Assembly: GCF_003933245.1 (NCBI RefSeq)
Contig: NZ_QUSX01000001.1
Coordinates: 2,046,001 to 2,110,000 of the forward strand
Reading direction: 5' to 3'
Origin: Maribacter algicola
GTDB lineage: Bacteria > Bacteroidota > Bacteroidia > Flavobacteriales > Flavobacteriaceae
DNA: 64,000 nucleotides
Each line of letters begins with the position of its first letter. Positions within the stretch are counted from its first letter, which is position 1. The position numbers and the translations under genes were made by a program. This document shows, piece by piece, positions 9,028-18,043 of this stretch. Under the pieces are notes generated by a model. That model made no database searches. It saw only the letters and a list, made by a program, of their open reading frames with translations, and had not been told where the DNA came from.

Positions 9028-10287
9028 CTACCCTTTTCGTATGGCTTTGTCTATTAAATTGGCCAAATACATATGATCTGAGGCCGAATTCTTCCTTAGT
9101 ACGTTACTCATCAAGGCGACTATATATTTACAATTATCGGGATGTTCTACGATGATAATCGAGTTCATATAGTTCATAACATTGCCCATATACTTGCCAC
9201 ATTCCTCTCCTTTGCTTCGGTCACATTTGTATAGGCTGCCCGATTTAAAATATACCGCTGCTTCTTTTAAAGAAGGTGATTGCGCATAGCGAATACGCCT
9301 ATCGGTCATATACATTAACCGCTTCATTTCAAGACTTGATGCTTCATCAATCACTTTGCCCTGTTCCAACTGGACCAAAAATTTCATCAACCCCAATGGG
9401 GTGCCAATACTACCTCCTTTGTCGCCCACATAGGTGTTCGCCCCTCCGGTAAAAAAACTGCCCAGACGCCATTCTTCATGGGTTATACCCAATTGCCGTA
9501 AAGGAAGGTTGACAATATCATTGGCCATATCGGTCAATAGCTTTTTTGGAGTTTCCTTAAAATAGGCATCTGCCTCTTCTTGGGTCAATTCCGGATATTT
9601 TTCGCAAAAGACAGACATTAACAAAGCCTCACGCCAAACAATACTTGCCGCACCGTTATTACTGACCGAAAGCATGTGATCTGCCCATTCAAAAAGCGTA
9701 AAGACATCACTTGCGATGACCTGCCTTTTGACCAAGGTATTTTTTTCTATATTGAAAATAGGAACGGTGTGTTCATCTGTAAGGCCCCAAACCCCTGACT
9801 TTACCGACTTATTTTTTAGCAGCTCGATCCGCTGTTCAAAGGAGTCAGGATATATCTTGGCCAATTGAGTGAACAAAGCGTTCAAAACTGCCAACTTACC
9901 AACGCTTCCCGGTTGGTAGCCCAAGGTTTCATTTCGCTGTGCATAGCGTGTGCTGTCAGGATTCGAAATATCAAGCACTGCAATGGAATAGCTTCTGTCA
10001 AGTCCTCGAAATAATCCACCTATTTCCCTTTGGAGACCATCATCAACTTGAAAAAAAGACCCCAGACTATCTTCTTTTCTTGACGCTAAATTCAACGAAA
10101 TCTCTTCCCAAGATTTTAAAGCTCCCAACGGGATGGTTGCGGCATCCTTGAGTTCGCCACTTTGGATGAGTTCCAACCGCTTCAATCGCTTTATGCCGGT
10201 TCGTTCATAGCCGTCAATGGGATAGGGCGATACAGTAAAGGCCATCACCAGAAAACAAATCGACGCCAATGCAACTATTTTTTTCAT
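9028..10287 (-). CDS. secreted beta-lactamase/PBP-like serine hydrolase
   Basis: 419 residues with a signal peptide (about 1-20). Motifs of the penicillin-recognising enzymes are Ser128-Val-Gly-Lys131, Ser209-Asn-Asn211 (the usual middle motif with Asn for Asp) and Lys348-Ser-Gly350. It carries about 90 extra N-terminal residues before the core and an insertion with two or three Cys residues near 355-363 that could form a disulfide. It is longer than true class A beta-lactamases and so probably acts on an envelope substrate. The ATG lies 2 bases after the stop of the secreted dikinase, so the two form an operon on the minus strand. The gene at 2866 is a distant paralogue. Confidence 0.85.
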   Translation of the reverse strand: MKKIVALASICFLVMAFTVSPYPIDGYERTGIKRLKRLELIQSGELKDAATIPLGALKSWEEISLNLASRKEDSLGSFFQVDDGLQREIGGLFRGLDRSYSIAVLDISNPDSTRYAQRNETLGYQPGSVGKLAVLNALFTQLAKIYPDSFEQRIELLKNKSVKSGVWGLTDEHTVPIFNIEKNTLVKRQVIASDVFTLFEWADHMLSVSNNGAASIVWREALLMSVFCEKYPELTQEEADAYFKETPKKLLTDMANDIVNLPLRQLGITHEEWRLGSFFTGGANTYVGDKGGSIGTPLGLMKFLVQLEQGKVIDEASSLEMKRLMYMTDRRIRYAQSPSLKEAAVYFKSGSLYKCDRSKGEECGKYMGNVMNYMNSIIIVEHPDNCKYIVALMSNVLRKNSASDHMYLANLIDKAIRKG

Positions 10288-10289
10288 AG

Positions 10290-13196
10290 CTATAGATTTT
10301 TTGATAAGGAAATCATTTTGTTCAATTCCACTTTTGGGGTAATCGATTCCAAATAATCAGAGCTCAGGGCCTTTTTGTTTTCTACAAAGGGACGGATTTG
10401 AAACAACCACAATTTATCATCCTTAAAACCAAGTTCAACATCATAGGCCCCATGATAATCGGATTTTGTTTCCTTTGGAATACGTTCTTGAATCGTTGTG
10501 GCCATACCGCGAATATCTTTAAGATTCTTTGGGTTGAGCACGGGAGATTCAAAAGTGGCGCTTTTTTTTAGGGTTCCCCCAGTTTTGGGTAGGCTGTTAT
10601 AGTAGGATTCACGGGCAGGTGCCAGCAACATATTCTGGCCATTTTCCTTCAATAAGTATTGTTCGGCAGCCTGCCCATCCACCGCACCACCTGCACCACG
10701 GCTAAAGGCAATAGTTAAATCCTTTTCGTTGCCCGAAACGATTCCCTTAGTAATCAAAACTCCGGAATAATCAACATCGACACTTGGAATCACCAAAATG
10801 GAAGGAAATACATTTTCTGGGTTCAACAAATACTTTTGTCTCCATTTGAAACTACGCTCCGTATAAGGGGAAGCCCAGACGGCACGAACTCCATCCAATA
10901 TCTTCTCCTCTTCAAACACATTGAAAAGGGTAAGATTGAGTCCTGCTCCGGTAAAATCCTTTAAATCTTCCATATTGGTATCGCTCCTAAGGAAGACCGG
11001 GACTTTACCTATTTCTGAACCCAAGACATTTTTAAACCCTGCCTTTAACGCTTCCACGAATTTAGCATTCAGCGGCATTATTTTAATGGCTTCGCGAAGT
11101 ACTTCCAACTGCTGTAACTGGTAGTTTTCAACCTCTTTTTCTTCTACGGAATTTGAACGCATTCGGTCAGCTTCGGTAAACACCCCGTTTAGAAAAGTCC
11201 AATAGCTTACAGTTTGCCCCGGCATGGTCTGGTCCATATGTTCCCTAAAAATCCCAAAGGGAATGACCAACCCTTCAACCACATAATCTGGAAACATTTT
11301 TTTCAACTGCCCTAGATTTGCTGCTTTTGGGCCACATAGTTTTCCAGAATCTTCGACATCAACAGTGCGCATATCCAAGACCTCTTTTTCATCCAAACGA
11401 ATTTGTCCGACAGGCACTTCAATGCGTTCATCCTTCCGTTCTTTTTTTGTAAATAAGCTTTTTTCTGTCTCACTCATTTGCGCTTCGGGTTTCAATATCA
11501 CATTTCCCTTGTTAGAAACGGCAAAGAACACCCGTTGCCCGTCATACTTTTTGAGTTGTTGCAAGTTTTCATCGGAAAGTGCTGCATTGGGGATTGCCAA
11601 ATTGCGGGCCAATAATTGCACATGGGAAACCATATTTCCTTCGGCTACCGTGGCAATTCCTGCCACTGGCTTCAAGTCGGAAGGGGGACTTTGAAACACA
11701 TAGATTTTATCCGAAGATACTTCGATATCATCTGAACTGCCTCCAATAACTACCAACTCCCCAAATGCATACCCGGGATTCAATCCGCGAATGGTGCTTT
11801 GGTTGGACAAATCCATCACTTTATTGGTCAATGAGGATTCCGAAGCGATAAAACTACCAAGCTCCCCCACGGCATTTCCCAAGTGAAGGGCCACGGAGCC
11901 CCTGATTCTGTCATCGATAAAACCGGACGCCAAGGGCTCAAAGCCGGAGTAGGTTTTAACAACATCGTCGTAATTGGCCTTGACCATGCTGGCACTCCAT
12001 TCCACCCCACTTAGCGCTTGTTGCAGGGTTTCTGTCAACTCGGCCAGTGAAAGGGTTCGAGATTCATAGTTGGAAAGGTAGCCCTGAAGTTGATTCCATT
12101 CCCATTCCTCTAAATATCCAGCTCCAGCGGAAGCCATACCTAAGTGGCATATTTTCTCTAGGAGAGATTGTAAGTTATTGGTTTTCCAATTCAATGCATT
12201 TTTGAAGACCAAACCTTCCAGTTTTAGGGAAACATCCAAAAGGTTCAATCGAACCTGTGGATCGGTCTCCAATAAAATTCCCTCCCTAAGCTTTAAAAGT
12301 AAATCTGAAGCCTCACGAACCAATTCGGTAGGATTAGTAGCCAGATTGCCATTATTTGCAAATTGGTTCAGGACGGTTTTCAGTTCTGAATTTTGAAGGT
12401 TACCACTATTTTTGCTAAGCGATCCCAAATCTATAGGCTTGTGAAATTCACGCATGGTAGAAAGCAATTCCTTGAACTGGGAGTTCAAGGTACCGGTCAA
12501 TTTATCTTGATGTTTATTTACGAACTGCTCCACTTTTTGAATATCGGAAGGTTCTGGTCGTCCATGAATTTTGATGCGTAGTTCCATAAAAGGCACATAT
12601 TCATCTGACAGCACTTTCGACTCACTTCTCATTTTTTGGGCAATGTTGCTATCACCGCTATGTGGCACATCTTTGAGCGACTGCCGAATCAAAAAATAGT
12701 TTTTCGTAAGGTTTTCATCCTCTTTCAACAATCCTTTATAAAAGTCGATACCCCAAGACTCTTCATCTTCAGCCTGAACGGCACCCCTGTAGTACTGACC
12801 TTTTTGTAAAATCCAACCATCATCAACACTTTTTAGGTATTGCTCCAACTGGTATTGTTTCAAACGGGCATGGTTATTATCAGCATCCCAAAAATCCTTT
12901 GGGTCCGTGTAGGCAAGAATTTGACCAAAATAAATATGGTTTGACTTGCCCAACTCCACAACATCATCACGATATCTGGCATGTTGCCAGCCTGGGCCTA
13001 TTTCATCAGGGCAAGGATCCTTCGGCTGGCGAATGCTCCCATCGGTACAGAACCAACGAATGTCTTTGTAGGGGCCGCGAATGTCCTGCTTTAATTTAGA
13101 TATTAGCTCTGAAATTCCCTTATTGTCCCTTATTTGAGCTAGAATAGAACTTTGCCAAAAAAAGCACGTTAAAAAAAATAAAACATATTTTTTCAA
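10290..13196 (-). CDS. signal-peptide-bearing GWD/PEP-synthase-like dikinase
   Basis: 968 residues. The start is a TTG at 13196: an in-frame stop lies 6 codons upstream, and translation from TTG gives a good signal peptide (to about residue 21). Residues 22-460 are helical and not recognised. A swivelling phosphohistidine domain (about 465-570) carries Val-Ser-His525-Val followed by Ala-Arg-Asn, close to the motif of glucan, water dikinases. An ATP-grasp domain of the PPDK type follows (about 618-940) with Arg737-Ser-Asp-Thr-Asn, Glu921 and Gln933-Ile-Arg-Pro. The order histidine domain then ATP-grasp is that of GWD/PWD, not of PEP synthase, and the PEP-binding barrel is absent. Predicted to move phosphate from a nucleotide to an unknown acceptor, oddly in an exported location. 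Confidence 0.8.
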   Translation of the reverse strand: MKKYVLFFLTCFFWQSSILAQIRDNKGISELISKLKQDIRGPYKDIRWFCTDGSIRQPKDPCPDEIGPGWQHARYRDDVVELGKSNHIYFGQILAYTDPKDFWDADNNHARLKQYQLEQYLKSVDDGWILQKGQYYRGAVQAEDEESWGIDFYKGLLKEDENLTKNYFLIRQSLKDVPHSGDSNIAQKMRSESKVLSDEYVPFMELRIKIHGRPEPSDIQKVEQFVNKHQDKLTGTLNSQFKELLSTMREFHKPIDLGSLSKNSGNLQNSELKTVLNQFANNGNLATNPTELVREASDLLLKLREGILLETDPQVRLNLLDVSLKLEGLVFKNALNWKTNNLQSLLEKICHLGMASAGAGYLEEWEWNQLQGYLSNYESRTLSLAELTETLQQALSGVEWSASMVKANYDDVVKTYSGFEPLASGFIDDRIRGSVALHLGNAVGELGSFIASESSLTNKVMDLSNQSTIRGLNPGYAFGELVVIGGSSDDIEVSSDKIYVFQSPPSDLKPVAGIATVAEGNMVSHVQLLARNLAIPNAALSDENLQQLKKYDGQRVFFAVSNKGNVILKPEAQMSETEKSLFTKKERKDERIEVPVGQIRLDEKEVLDMRTVDVEDSGKLCGPKAANLGQLKKMFPDYVVEGLVIPFGIFREHMDQTMPGQTVSYWTFLNGVFTEADRMRSNSVEEKEVENYQLQQLEVLREAIKIMPLNAKFVEALKAGFKNVLGSEIGKVPVFLRSDTNMEDLKDFTGAGLNLTLFNVFEEEKILDGVRAVWASPYTERSFKWRQKYLLNPENVFPSILVIPSVDVDYSGVLITKGIVSGNEKDLTIAFSRGAGGAVDGQAAEQYLLKENGQNMLLAPARESYYNSLPKTGGTLKKSATFESPVLNPKNLKDIRGMATTIQERIPKETKSDYHGAYDVELGFKDDKLWLFQIRPFVENKKALSSDYLESITPKVELNKMISLSKNL

Positions 13197-13407
13197 GTTT
13201 CTACAATTTTTTTAGGTGTTATAGGATAATACTCCTTTAAAGACAGACTTACCTTTATTACGCCTTCCCCAATTTAATATAGCTCTAAATTCAACAATTT
13301 TTGGTTAAAAGTGTCCGTTTCGAGGAAGAATTCTTCTCCGGAACACTCTTTGTAATTCTTTCGGTGAATTTTTATAAAATCAAGGGAGGCTAGCTATAAT
13401 TTACTTA

Positions 13408-13441
13408 CAAAAAAATAAAGGCAAGCTACGTTTTAGCTTGC
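13408..13441 (-). terminator. rho-independent terminator-like hairpin
   Basis: Stem GCAAGCTA / TAGCTTGC with a 5-base loop. Read on the minus strand it is followed by a T-rich run. It sits just past the tRNA-like end of repeat copy B, where a tRNA terminator would be expected; no other gene needs it. Confidence 0.5.
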
Positions 13442-13464
13442 TTTGTTTACAACCTTGTTTGGAT

Positions 13465-13528
13465 TTACTCGTGAACGCAACACGATTGCATATCGATTTT
13501 ATTCAAAGTTGTAAATACAAAACCTAGC
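13465..13528 (-). repeat. 64-base repeat copy B with diverged tRNA-Arg 3'-end
   Basis: Aligns without gaps to 2352-2415 with about 8 mismatches in 64. Its tRNA-like part (13471-13487) differs from the tRNA-Arg 3' end at two positions, so it is more decayed than copy A. Same orientation as copy A and as the intact tRNA. A and B bracket the 11-kb envelope cluster. Confidence 0.7.
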
Positions 13529-13597
13529 TACTATCGCTGCCTGCCTTCATTTTTGTCCGAATTGGCAAACAAGTTTGCATTTCTCCCAAAAATAAAG

Positions 13598-13619
13598 AAC
13601 CACGCCAATTGGCGTGGTT
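13598..13619. terminator. perfect 22-base palindrome, probable terminator
   Basis: AACCACGCCAA followed directly by its exact complement, then TTTTGTG on the plus strand. It lies 11 bases from the tRNA-half remnant at 13631, as the terminator of a minus-strand tRNA would. It could also end transcripts from the left. Confidence 0.5.
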
Positions 13620-13630
13620 TTGTGAGTGTC

Positions 13631-13667
13631 GTGATCGCGAGAGGATTCGCACCTCTGACCATCTGCT
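13631..13667 (-). pseudogene. tRNA-Arg 3'-half remnant
   Basis: 31 of 37 bases match the 3' half of tRNA-Arg(TCT) at 21670-21706. The 5-bp T-stem is intact and differs from the tRNA-Arg gene by two base-pair swaps that keep pairing (covariation), so it descends from a functional tRNA. Similarity stops at the 3' strand of the anticodon stem; there is no anticodon loop, D-arm or 5' acceptor strand. That breakpoint is typical of tyrosine-recombinase attachment sites in tRNA genes. Confidence 0.75.
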
Positions 13668-13847
13668 AACCCTTAATTTTATTGGGTTTCGCCTTGCTTA
13701 TGTTTTGTAACTAACCAAATTACAGACTACTATGAGCAATCTCATTTCGTAGGACCCAAAATTAACTATAAAATATTAAACCTGTCCTAAAAATCGGGGT
13801 ATCTACATTCATGCCCATGAATAAATTCAAAGGTTTGTATGAGTATA

Positions 13848-14504
13848 TTATATGAGGCTTTGTCTTCTAGCCTTTTGAACAGCCTCTAACTTGTTGTGGA
13901 CCTGAAGCTTCCTGTAAATATTCTCGATATGCTTCCTTACAGTACTTGGGGATAGGAAGAGATTATTGGCAATCACGGTATAGCTTAACCCTTCCGCCAG
14001 TTGTTCCAATACTTCTTTTTCACGTGTACTTAACGAAACGTCATCTTCCTGTACGGATAGTGATTCTTGTTTTTCCGGATATCGTAATAATTTGAGCGTC
14101 TTTACCGCAATGGAAGGGCTCATCGCCGCACCTCCCCCAAGAGTCTCGGTAATGGCATTGTACAACTTTTGTCCTTCAATTTCCTTGAGCAAATACCCAT
14201 CGGCACCGGCCTGGATAGCATTAAAAATATTCTCGTCATTATCAAAAACGGTAAGCATGAGAACCTTAATATGAGGATATTTTTGTTTCATTATCCTAAC
14301 CGTTTCAATACCATCTAAAACGGGCATTTCTATGTCCATGAGCACCAAATCTAGATTATGGTTTTTTTCCAACCGTGCCAGTAAATCGCTACCGTTAGAG
14401 ACCATGTGCTTGATGCTCAATTCATTAAAATCGACCAGTTTTTCACGGATGGCCCGCGCCAAAAATGTATTGTCGTCTACAATAGCCAGTTTTATTTTGC
14501 TCAT
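13848..14504 (-). CDS. NarL/FixJ-type response regulator
   Basis: 218 residues. The receiver domain (1-120) has the acidic pair Asp10-Asp11, phospho-acceptor Asp57, Thr85 and Lys107. The LuxR-type helix-turn-helix domain (about 150-215) has the expected S-T-R-E-K-E-V-L start and a T-V-R-K-H recognition helix. It is a DNA-binding output of a two-component system. It lies 27 bases after the histidine kinase gene and is its obvious partner. The palindrome at 17622 and 19076, close to three promoters in the same block, is a candidate target; this is inference. Confidence 0.95.
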   Translation of the reverse strand: MSKIKLAIVDDNTFLARAIREKLVDFNELSIKHMVSNGSDLLARLEKNHNLDLVLMDIEMPVLDGIETVRIMKQKYPHIKVLMLTVFDNDENIFNAIQAGADGYLLKEIEGQKLYNAITETLGGGAAMSPSIAVKTLKLLRYPEKQESLSVQEDDVSLSTREKEVLEQLAEGLSYTVIANNLFLSPSTVRKHIENIYRKLQVHNKLEAVQKARRQSLI

Positions 14505-14531
14505 GGTCTTATTTTTTTAGTAGTACGGTAA

Positions 14532-16490
14532 TTAAACCCTTACAGTCAACGTTACCTTGGTACCTTTGCCGATAACACTTTTCTGGTTAAAATCAATACT
14601 CGCTTTTTCTGCTCTGTTACGCATTATATGGAGACCGTTTCCGGTTGATTCTCTTGCTGTATCGAATCCTTTGCCAAAATCTTGGATAACGAGTTTGACC
14701 AGATTTTCAGACTCCTTAAACGATACGACTATCTGGGGGCTTTCCGAATGTTTTACCGCGTTGTTGACGGATTCTTGAATAATCCGGAACAGGTTCATTC
14801 CAACAAACGCATTAAGCACCTTATTGTTGGGGGTTCCCTCAATTTTTACATTGACTTTATCATCCGTTGCCTCATGTACAGTTGCCGCTAATTGCCGGGT
14901 CCGTTCCATAATGTCTTCCAAACTAATCTCGTCCTTGTTCATCGCCCAAATGGTATCCCGAAGCTCGGTGATGGTAACCAGTGAAAACTGTTTCATTTGG
15001 GTGAGCTTTTCTATTAAGAATACTTCGCCTTTATCTATTCCGCGCTTTGCGGCATCGGTTATTGAGGTGAGGTAGGTGAGCTGCGACCCAATATTGTCAT
15101 GTAAATCTCGGGCAATACGTAAACGTTGTTCCTTAAGGTTTTCCTGTGCTCGGGCCTCTGCCATCGCCTTTTGCAGTGCGGTTTCTCTAGCAAAGTTCTT
15201 TGCTTTCAATTTTTGTTCTCTAAATAGAACAAAGCTTAATACCAAAAGTATCACCATCAAACCACCACTGCCAATCAGCATATTGTTGCGGTTTTTCAGA
15301 GCTAGTTCATTTTCTGCCAACTCTTTTTGTTGGCGCAGAATCTCATTTTGCTTCTGCTCCGACTCGTACTTTGCCTTTAGGTTGAACATTTCCCTCGCTT
15401 TTTCGGCAAAGTAAAGACTGTCCCTAGCGGCCTTATGTTTTTGATGATAAACATAGGCCTTTTTGAAATCCAGTTTTTCTTCATATATCAGGGACAACGT
15501 TTTGGCAAGCACATCAATACCTGGAAGGTAATCTATTGAATCTGCTTCTTGATATGTGTTCAAAGCTAAGTTTTCGGCACGATTGGTTTTTCCCTGTTCA
15601 AGATAGATATTGGCCAAATCGTTTTTTAAGGAAACCTGTGCCAAACGTTCTCCCCTTTCCTCTTGAATGGCTATGGCCCGGTTATAAAAAAGTTCAGCAT
15701 CATCAAAATTTCCAAGCGCCCAACTTGCCAAGGCCATGTTCGTCAACGGATACCCTGTATCCAATCTTGCTCCGATGGTGTTGTAGTCCTCAAATGATTT
15801 TTTGGCATATTCAAATGCTTTATCAAACTGCTTTTTTTCAAGATAGGCCGCAGCCAAGCTATTATAGGACATCGCCACAAAATAATCGTTTCCTATCTTC
15901 CTGTACATATCCAATGCCTTTTGGTAATATTCCAGTGAAAGGTCAGGCTCTTGAACCAGCTTGTATCTGTTTCCCAAATTCAAATAGGATCCTGCAATCC
16001 ATAGACTGTCCTTCCCTGCAATAAAGTTCTCCAAGGCTTTGAACTGATAATCTACAGCGATGTCAAATTCAGAAAGGGCCTCATAGGCATTGGATATATT
16101 GGTATAGAGACTTCCCAACACATAGTATTCCTTTGAATTTTCCAAAATGGGCCTAGCCTTCATGTGATATTCCAATGCTTCTTTAGGTCTGCCAGTATCC
16201 CATGAAAGAATACCGTAGGTCATCCAAATTCTTGCCCTGTAATAATCATCATCCAATGCTTCTGCTTCCTTGAAAGCCAAGTCGACATAATATCTGGCAC
16301 TGTCCACATTTATGGATCGAAACTTCATTCCGACATCCTTAAGGGCCAACACTTTATCGCCGCCCTTCTTCAATTGGGCGGTATCCTTTAGTGCTTTGAT
16401 TTCTCTTTTAAAATCCTGTGCCAAAATTGACTGTCCTGAGAATATCAAAAAGAATAGAAAGGTGATTGGAAATTTGTAATAAGTGGTCAT
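14532..16490 (-). CDS. TPR-containing sensor histidine kinase (HisKA_3 family)
   Basis: 652 residues. A signal peptide (to about 25) leads into a periplasmic TPR array (about 60-350), then a coiled coil, one membrane segment (403-423) and a cytoplasmic kinase. The dimerisation box contains R-D-L-H464-D-N, the phospho-acceptor motif of NarX/DegS-type kinases. The ATPase domain has the N box (570-582) and the D-F-G-K-G-F-D motif near 604-610. This layout (periplasmic TPRs, single membrane pass, HisKA_3) is common in Bacteroidota. It heads a two-gene operon with the response regulator. The signal sensed is unknown; TPRs suggest a protein or peptide partner. Confidence 0.93.
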   Translation of the reverse strand: MTTYYKFPITFLFFLIFSGQSILAQDFKREIKALKDTAQLKKGGDKVLALKDVGMKFRSINVDSARYYVDLAFKEAEALDDDYYRARIWMTYGILSWDTGRPKEALEYHMKARPILENSKEYYVLGSLYTNISNAYEALSEFDIAVDYQFKALENFIAGKDSLWIAGSYLNLGNRYKLVQEPDLSLEYYQKALDMYRKIGNDYFVAMSYNSLAAAYLEKKQFDKAFEYAKKSFEDYNTIGARLDTGYPLTNMALASWALGNFDDAELFYNRAIAIQEERGERLAQVSLKNDLANIYLEQGKTNRAENLALNTYQEADSIDYLPGIDVLAKTLSLIYEEKLDFKKAYVYHQKHKAARDSLYFAEKAREMFNLKAKYESEQKQNEILRQQKELAENELALKNRNNMLIGSGGLMVILLVLSFVLFREQKLKAKNFARETALQKAMAEARAQENLKEQRLRIARDLHDNIGSQLTYLTSITDAAKRGIDKGEVFLIEKLTQMKQFSLVTITELRDTIWAMNKDEISLEDIMERTRQLAATVHEATDDKVNVKIEGTPNNKVLNAFVGMNLFRIIQESVNNAVKHSESPQIVVSFKESENLVKLVIQDFGKGFDTARESTGNGLHIMRNRAEKASIDFNQKSVIGKGTKVTLTVRV

Positions 16491-16560
16491 TAAAGCAAAA
16501 AAATGGTTGGTGCCTAAAACTAGTTCAATTGATTTTATAATTTAAGTCTTTGCAGAAAAA

Positions 16561-17571
16561 TTAATTTGCTTTGTCCACCAACTTTTGGATAGTGGCATCC
16601 AGAAACGATTCAATGGCCATTTCAGCACCCCGCTTATATTTTTCCGAATCGCATTTTACGACCGAAACATTGATGTCTTCCTTGTCCTCAACCCTCCAGA
16701 CATGGAACACCCCGGCATCCATTCCGCGCTTGTCAACATCTGCCCCTTGTGAAGCATCAAATTTTTGCTTTTCTAGTACGCCTTCAACTTCCACTCCATG
16801 ATTGGAAACCACCTGCCCAATGTTGAACCTGTTGAAACTGGATTCATCAATCTTAAAATCGGTCTCGGCCTTTACCTGTGCGTACCCGGCATGTCTGTTC
16901 AAGGCTCTTGTGGTTTCGCTCAATGCATTATCAAAAGAAATTACGTTCAATACTACTTTGTTGAAAATAAAATCGTTTTTCTGGTTGGCCACCTTCATTT
17001 CGACCTGCTCCTCGTAATTGGCTAGCTTTAATGGCCCAGCGTTCTTGTTCTCCATATTTTGCTTTGCCACGATAAATTTTTGTCCTGTGGGACGCATTAC
17101 TATGTCACCGAACTCATCTCCTTTTTCGCCACCTTGACCAGACCTCAAATCCCATCTTTGTTCACGGTTTTTCTCATAGGCGCTATGGTTCCATAATTCC
17201 TCAATGGGAGCTATTTCAAATCCTTTTGCTGCAAGGTCCGCCTTGTACTCTTCAAAGAGTTTATCGGTAAGTTGTTGAAGATCTTCAATATTAAGTCCAT
17301 CGAGCACCAAGGTCAGGGACGCCTTTGCATCTCCTTTTAATCCTCCTCGCCACATTTTGCCTCCTTTTTTCTTGTCCTCTAACTGCAAAGCAGTTTGAAA
17401 ATTGACCTGGAAATCGGAAATGACGATTCGTTTTGGACTTTTTCTAAAATTGAGATTGGCCGGCCCCAACATTTTTATCTTAAAATCCTTTACATTTTGT
17501 GCAAATGCCACAGGAGAGGCACAAAGTAGAATCAATAAAAAAGATAACATGGGTAAATTGATACGTTTCAT
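16561..17571 (-). CDS. secreted protein of unknown function
   Basis: 336 residues with a clear signal peptide ending near Ala24. The mature part has mixed alpha/beta composition, two Cys at most, and no motif I recognise. It resembles periplasmic proteins built of repeated beta-alpha-beta units, but I would not name a family. It has its own promoter: -33 TTG within the palindrome at 17622, a 20-base spacer, and the -7 element TATGTTTG (minus-strand, 17601-17594). The kinase gene follows 70 bases downstream. The palindrome is shared with the divergent promoters at 19.08 kb, so it probably belongs to the same regulon. Confidence 0.8.
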   Translation of the reverse strand: MKRINLPMLSFLLILLCASPVAFAQNVKDFKIKMLGPANLNFRKSPKRIVISDFQVNFQTALQLEDKKKGGKMWRGGLKGDAKASLTLVLDGLNIEDLQQLTDKLFEEYKADLAAKGFEIAPIEELWNHSAYEKNREQRWDLRSGQGGEKGDEFGDIVMRPTGQKFIVAKQNMENKNAGPLKLANYEEQVEMKVANQKNDFIFNKVVLNVISFDNALSETTRALNRHAGYAQVKAETDFKIDESSFNRFNIGQVVSNHGVEVEGVLEKQKFDASQGADVDKRGMDAGVFHVWRVEDKEDINVSVVKCDSEKYKRGAEMAIESFLDATIQKLVDKAN

Positions 17572-17593
17572 ACTATTGGTTTAAAGTTTTGAA

Positions 17594-17637
17594 CAAACAT
17601 AGCATCCAATGGCGTTGAACTCAATAGGGCAATTGTC
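17594..17637 (-). promoter_or_regulatory. promoter with palindrome-type operator at -33
   Basis: Minus-strand promoter: TTG (complement of 17622-17624), 20-base spacer, TATGTTTG (17601-17594), a full match to the Bacteroidota consensus TTG-N19/21-TAnnTTTG. The 16 bases 17622-17637 are identical to one side of the palindrome at 19076-19097. The distal part of the palindrome is not conserved here. Confidence 0.75.
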
Positions 17638-17668
17638 GTAAAATGACAGGCAATAGGTGGGCTATGTG

Positions 17669-18043
17669 TCAAATATCAAAATAGAAAAAGCTTAAAAGCC
17701 CTATAACGAATGTTGCCAAAAGCAAAGCCGAATTGAGACGTTGCAACTTTGGGTTCAATTTTTTAAGAGTTGCATAAATGTGCAACGCCAATGCCAAAAA
17801 AAACGCAGGTAGACTCAAATAGAAGTTGAAAAGGTAGAACCATAGCCAACTGGTGCACAGCGCCCACGCTGAAATCGCCGATATTGCCGGTGGTATGCAT
17901 TGATTCATACGGCTCACAGCTGTATCAGGATAACGATAATACAGAATAGTTGCCAAAAGTACCATGGGCCCAAGCATCGCGATCAACAATAGCACACTAC
18001 CGAACATAATATGTTTTTTATACCAAATAAACTTCTTCACCAT
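17669..18043 (-). CDS. small integral membrane protein
   Basis: About 124 residues from the ATG at 18043; a TTG at 18055 and an ATG at 18007 are alternatives. The start at 18043 overlaps the end of the upstream gene by 26 bases, giving translational coupling. Three to four hydrophobic segments cover most of the length, with a basic loop near residues 92-104. No family recognised. It probably works with the upstream membrane protein, as both are read from the promoter at 19.05-19.08 kb. Confidence 0.7.
   Translation of the reverse strand: MVKKFIWYKKHIMFGSVLLLIAMLGPMVLLATILYYRYPDTAVSRMNQCIPPAISAISAWALCTSWLWFYLFNFYLSLPAFFLALALHIYATLKKLNPKLQRLNSALLLATFVIGLLSFFYFDI

Larger units (their letters stand above)
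13197..13847. other. gene-free region with tRNA remnants and hairpins
   Basis: No credible coding frame. In order it contains: a hairpin with an 8-bp stem (13421-13441); the second copy of the 64-base repeat (13465-13528); a perfect 22-base palindrome (13598-13619); and a 37-base fragment of a tRNA-Arg 3' half (13631-13667). It separates the envelope cluster from the two-component block. Confidence 0.6.

Noticed and set aside
2866..10287. Antibiotic resistance beta-lactamases
   Set aside because: The SxxK, SxN and KSG motifs are present, but the omega-loop Glu motif of class A beta-lactamases was not seen and the context is cell-wall synthesis. Resistance should not be claimed.
13631..13667. 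A second complete tRNA gene
   Set aside because: Only the 3' half is present. Sequence beyond the anticodon stem has no loop, D-arm or acceptor strand, so it is a remnant.
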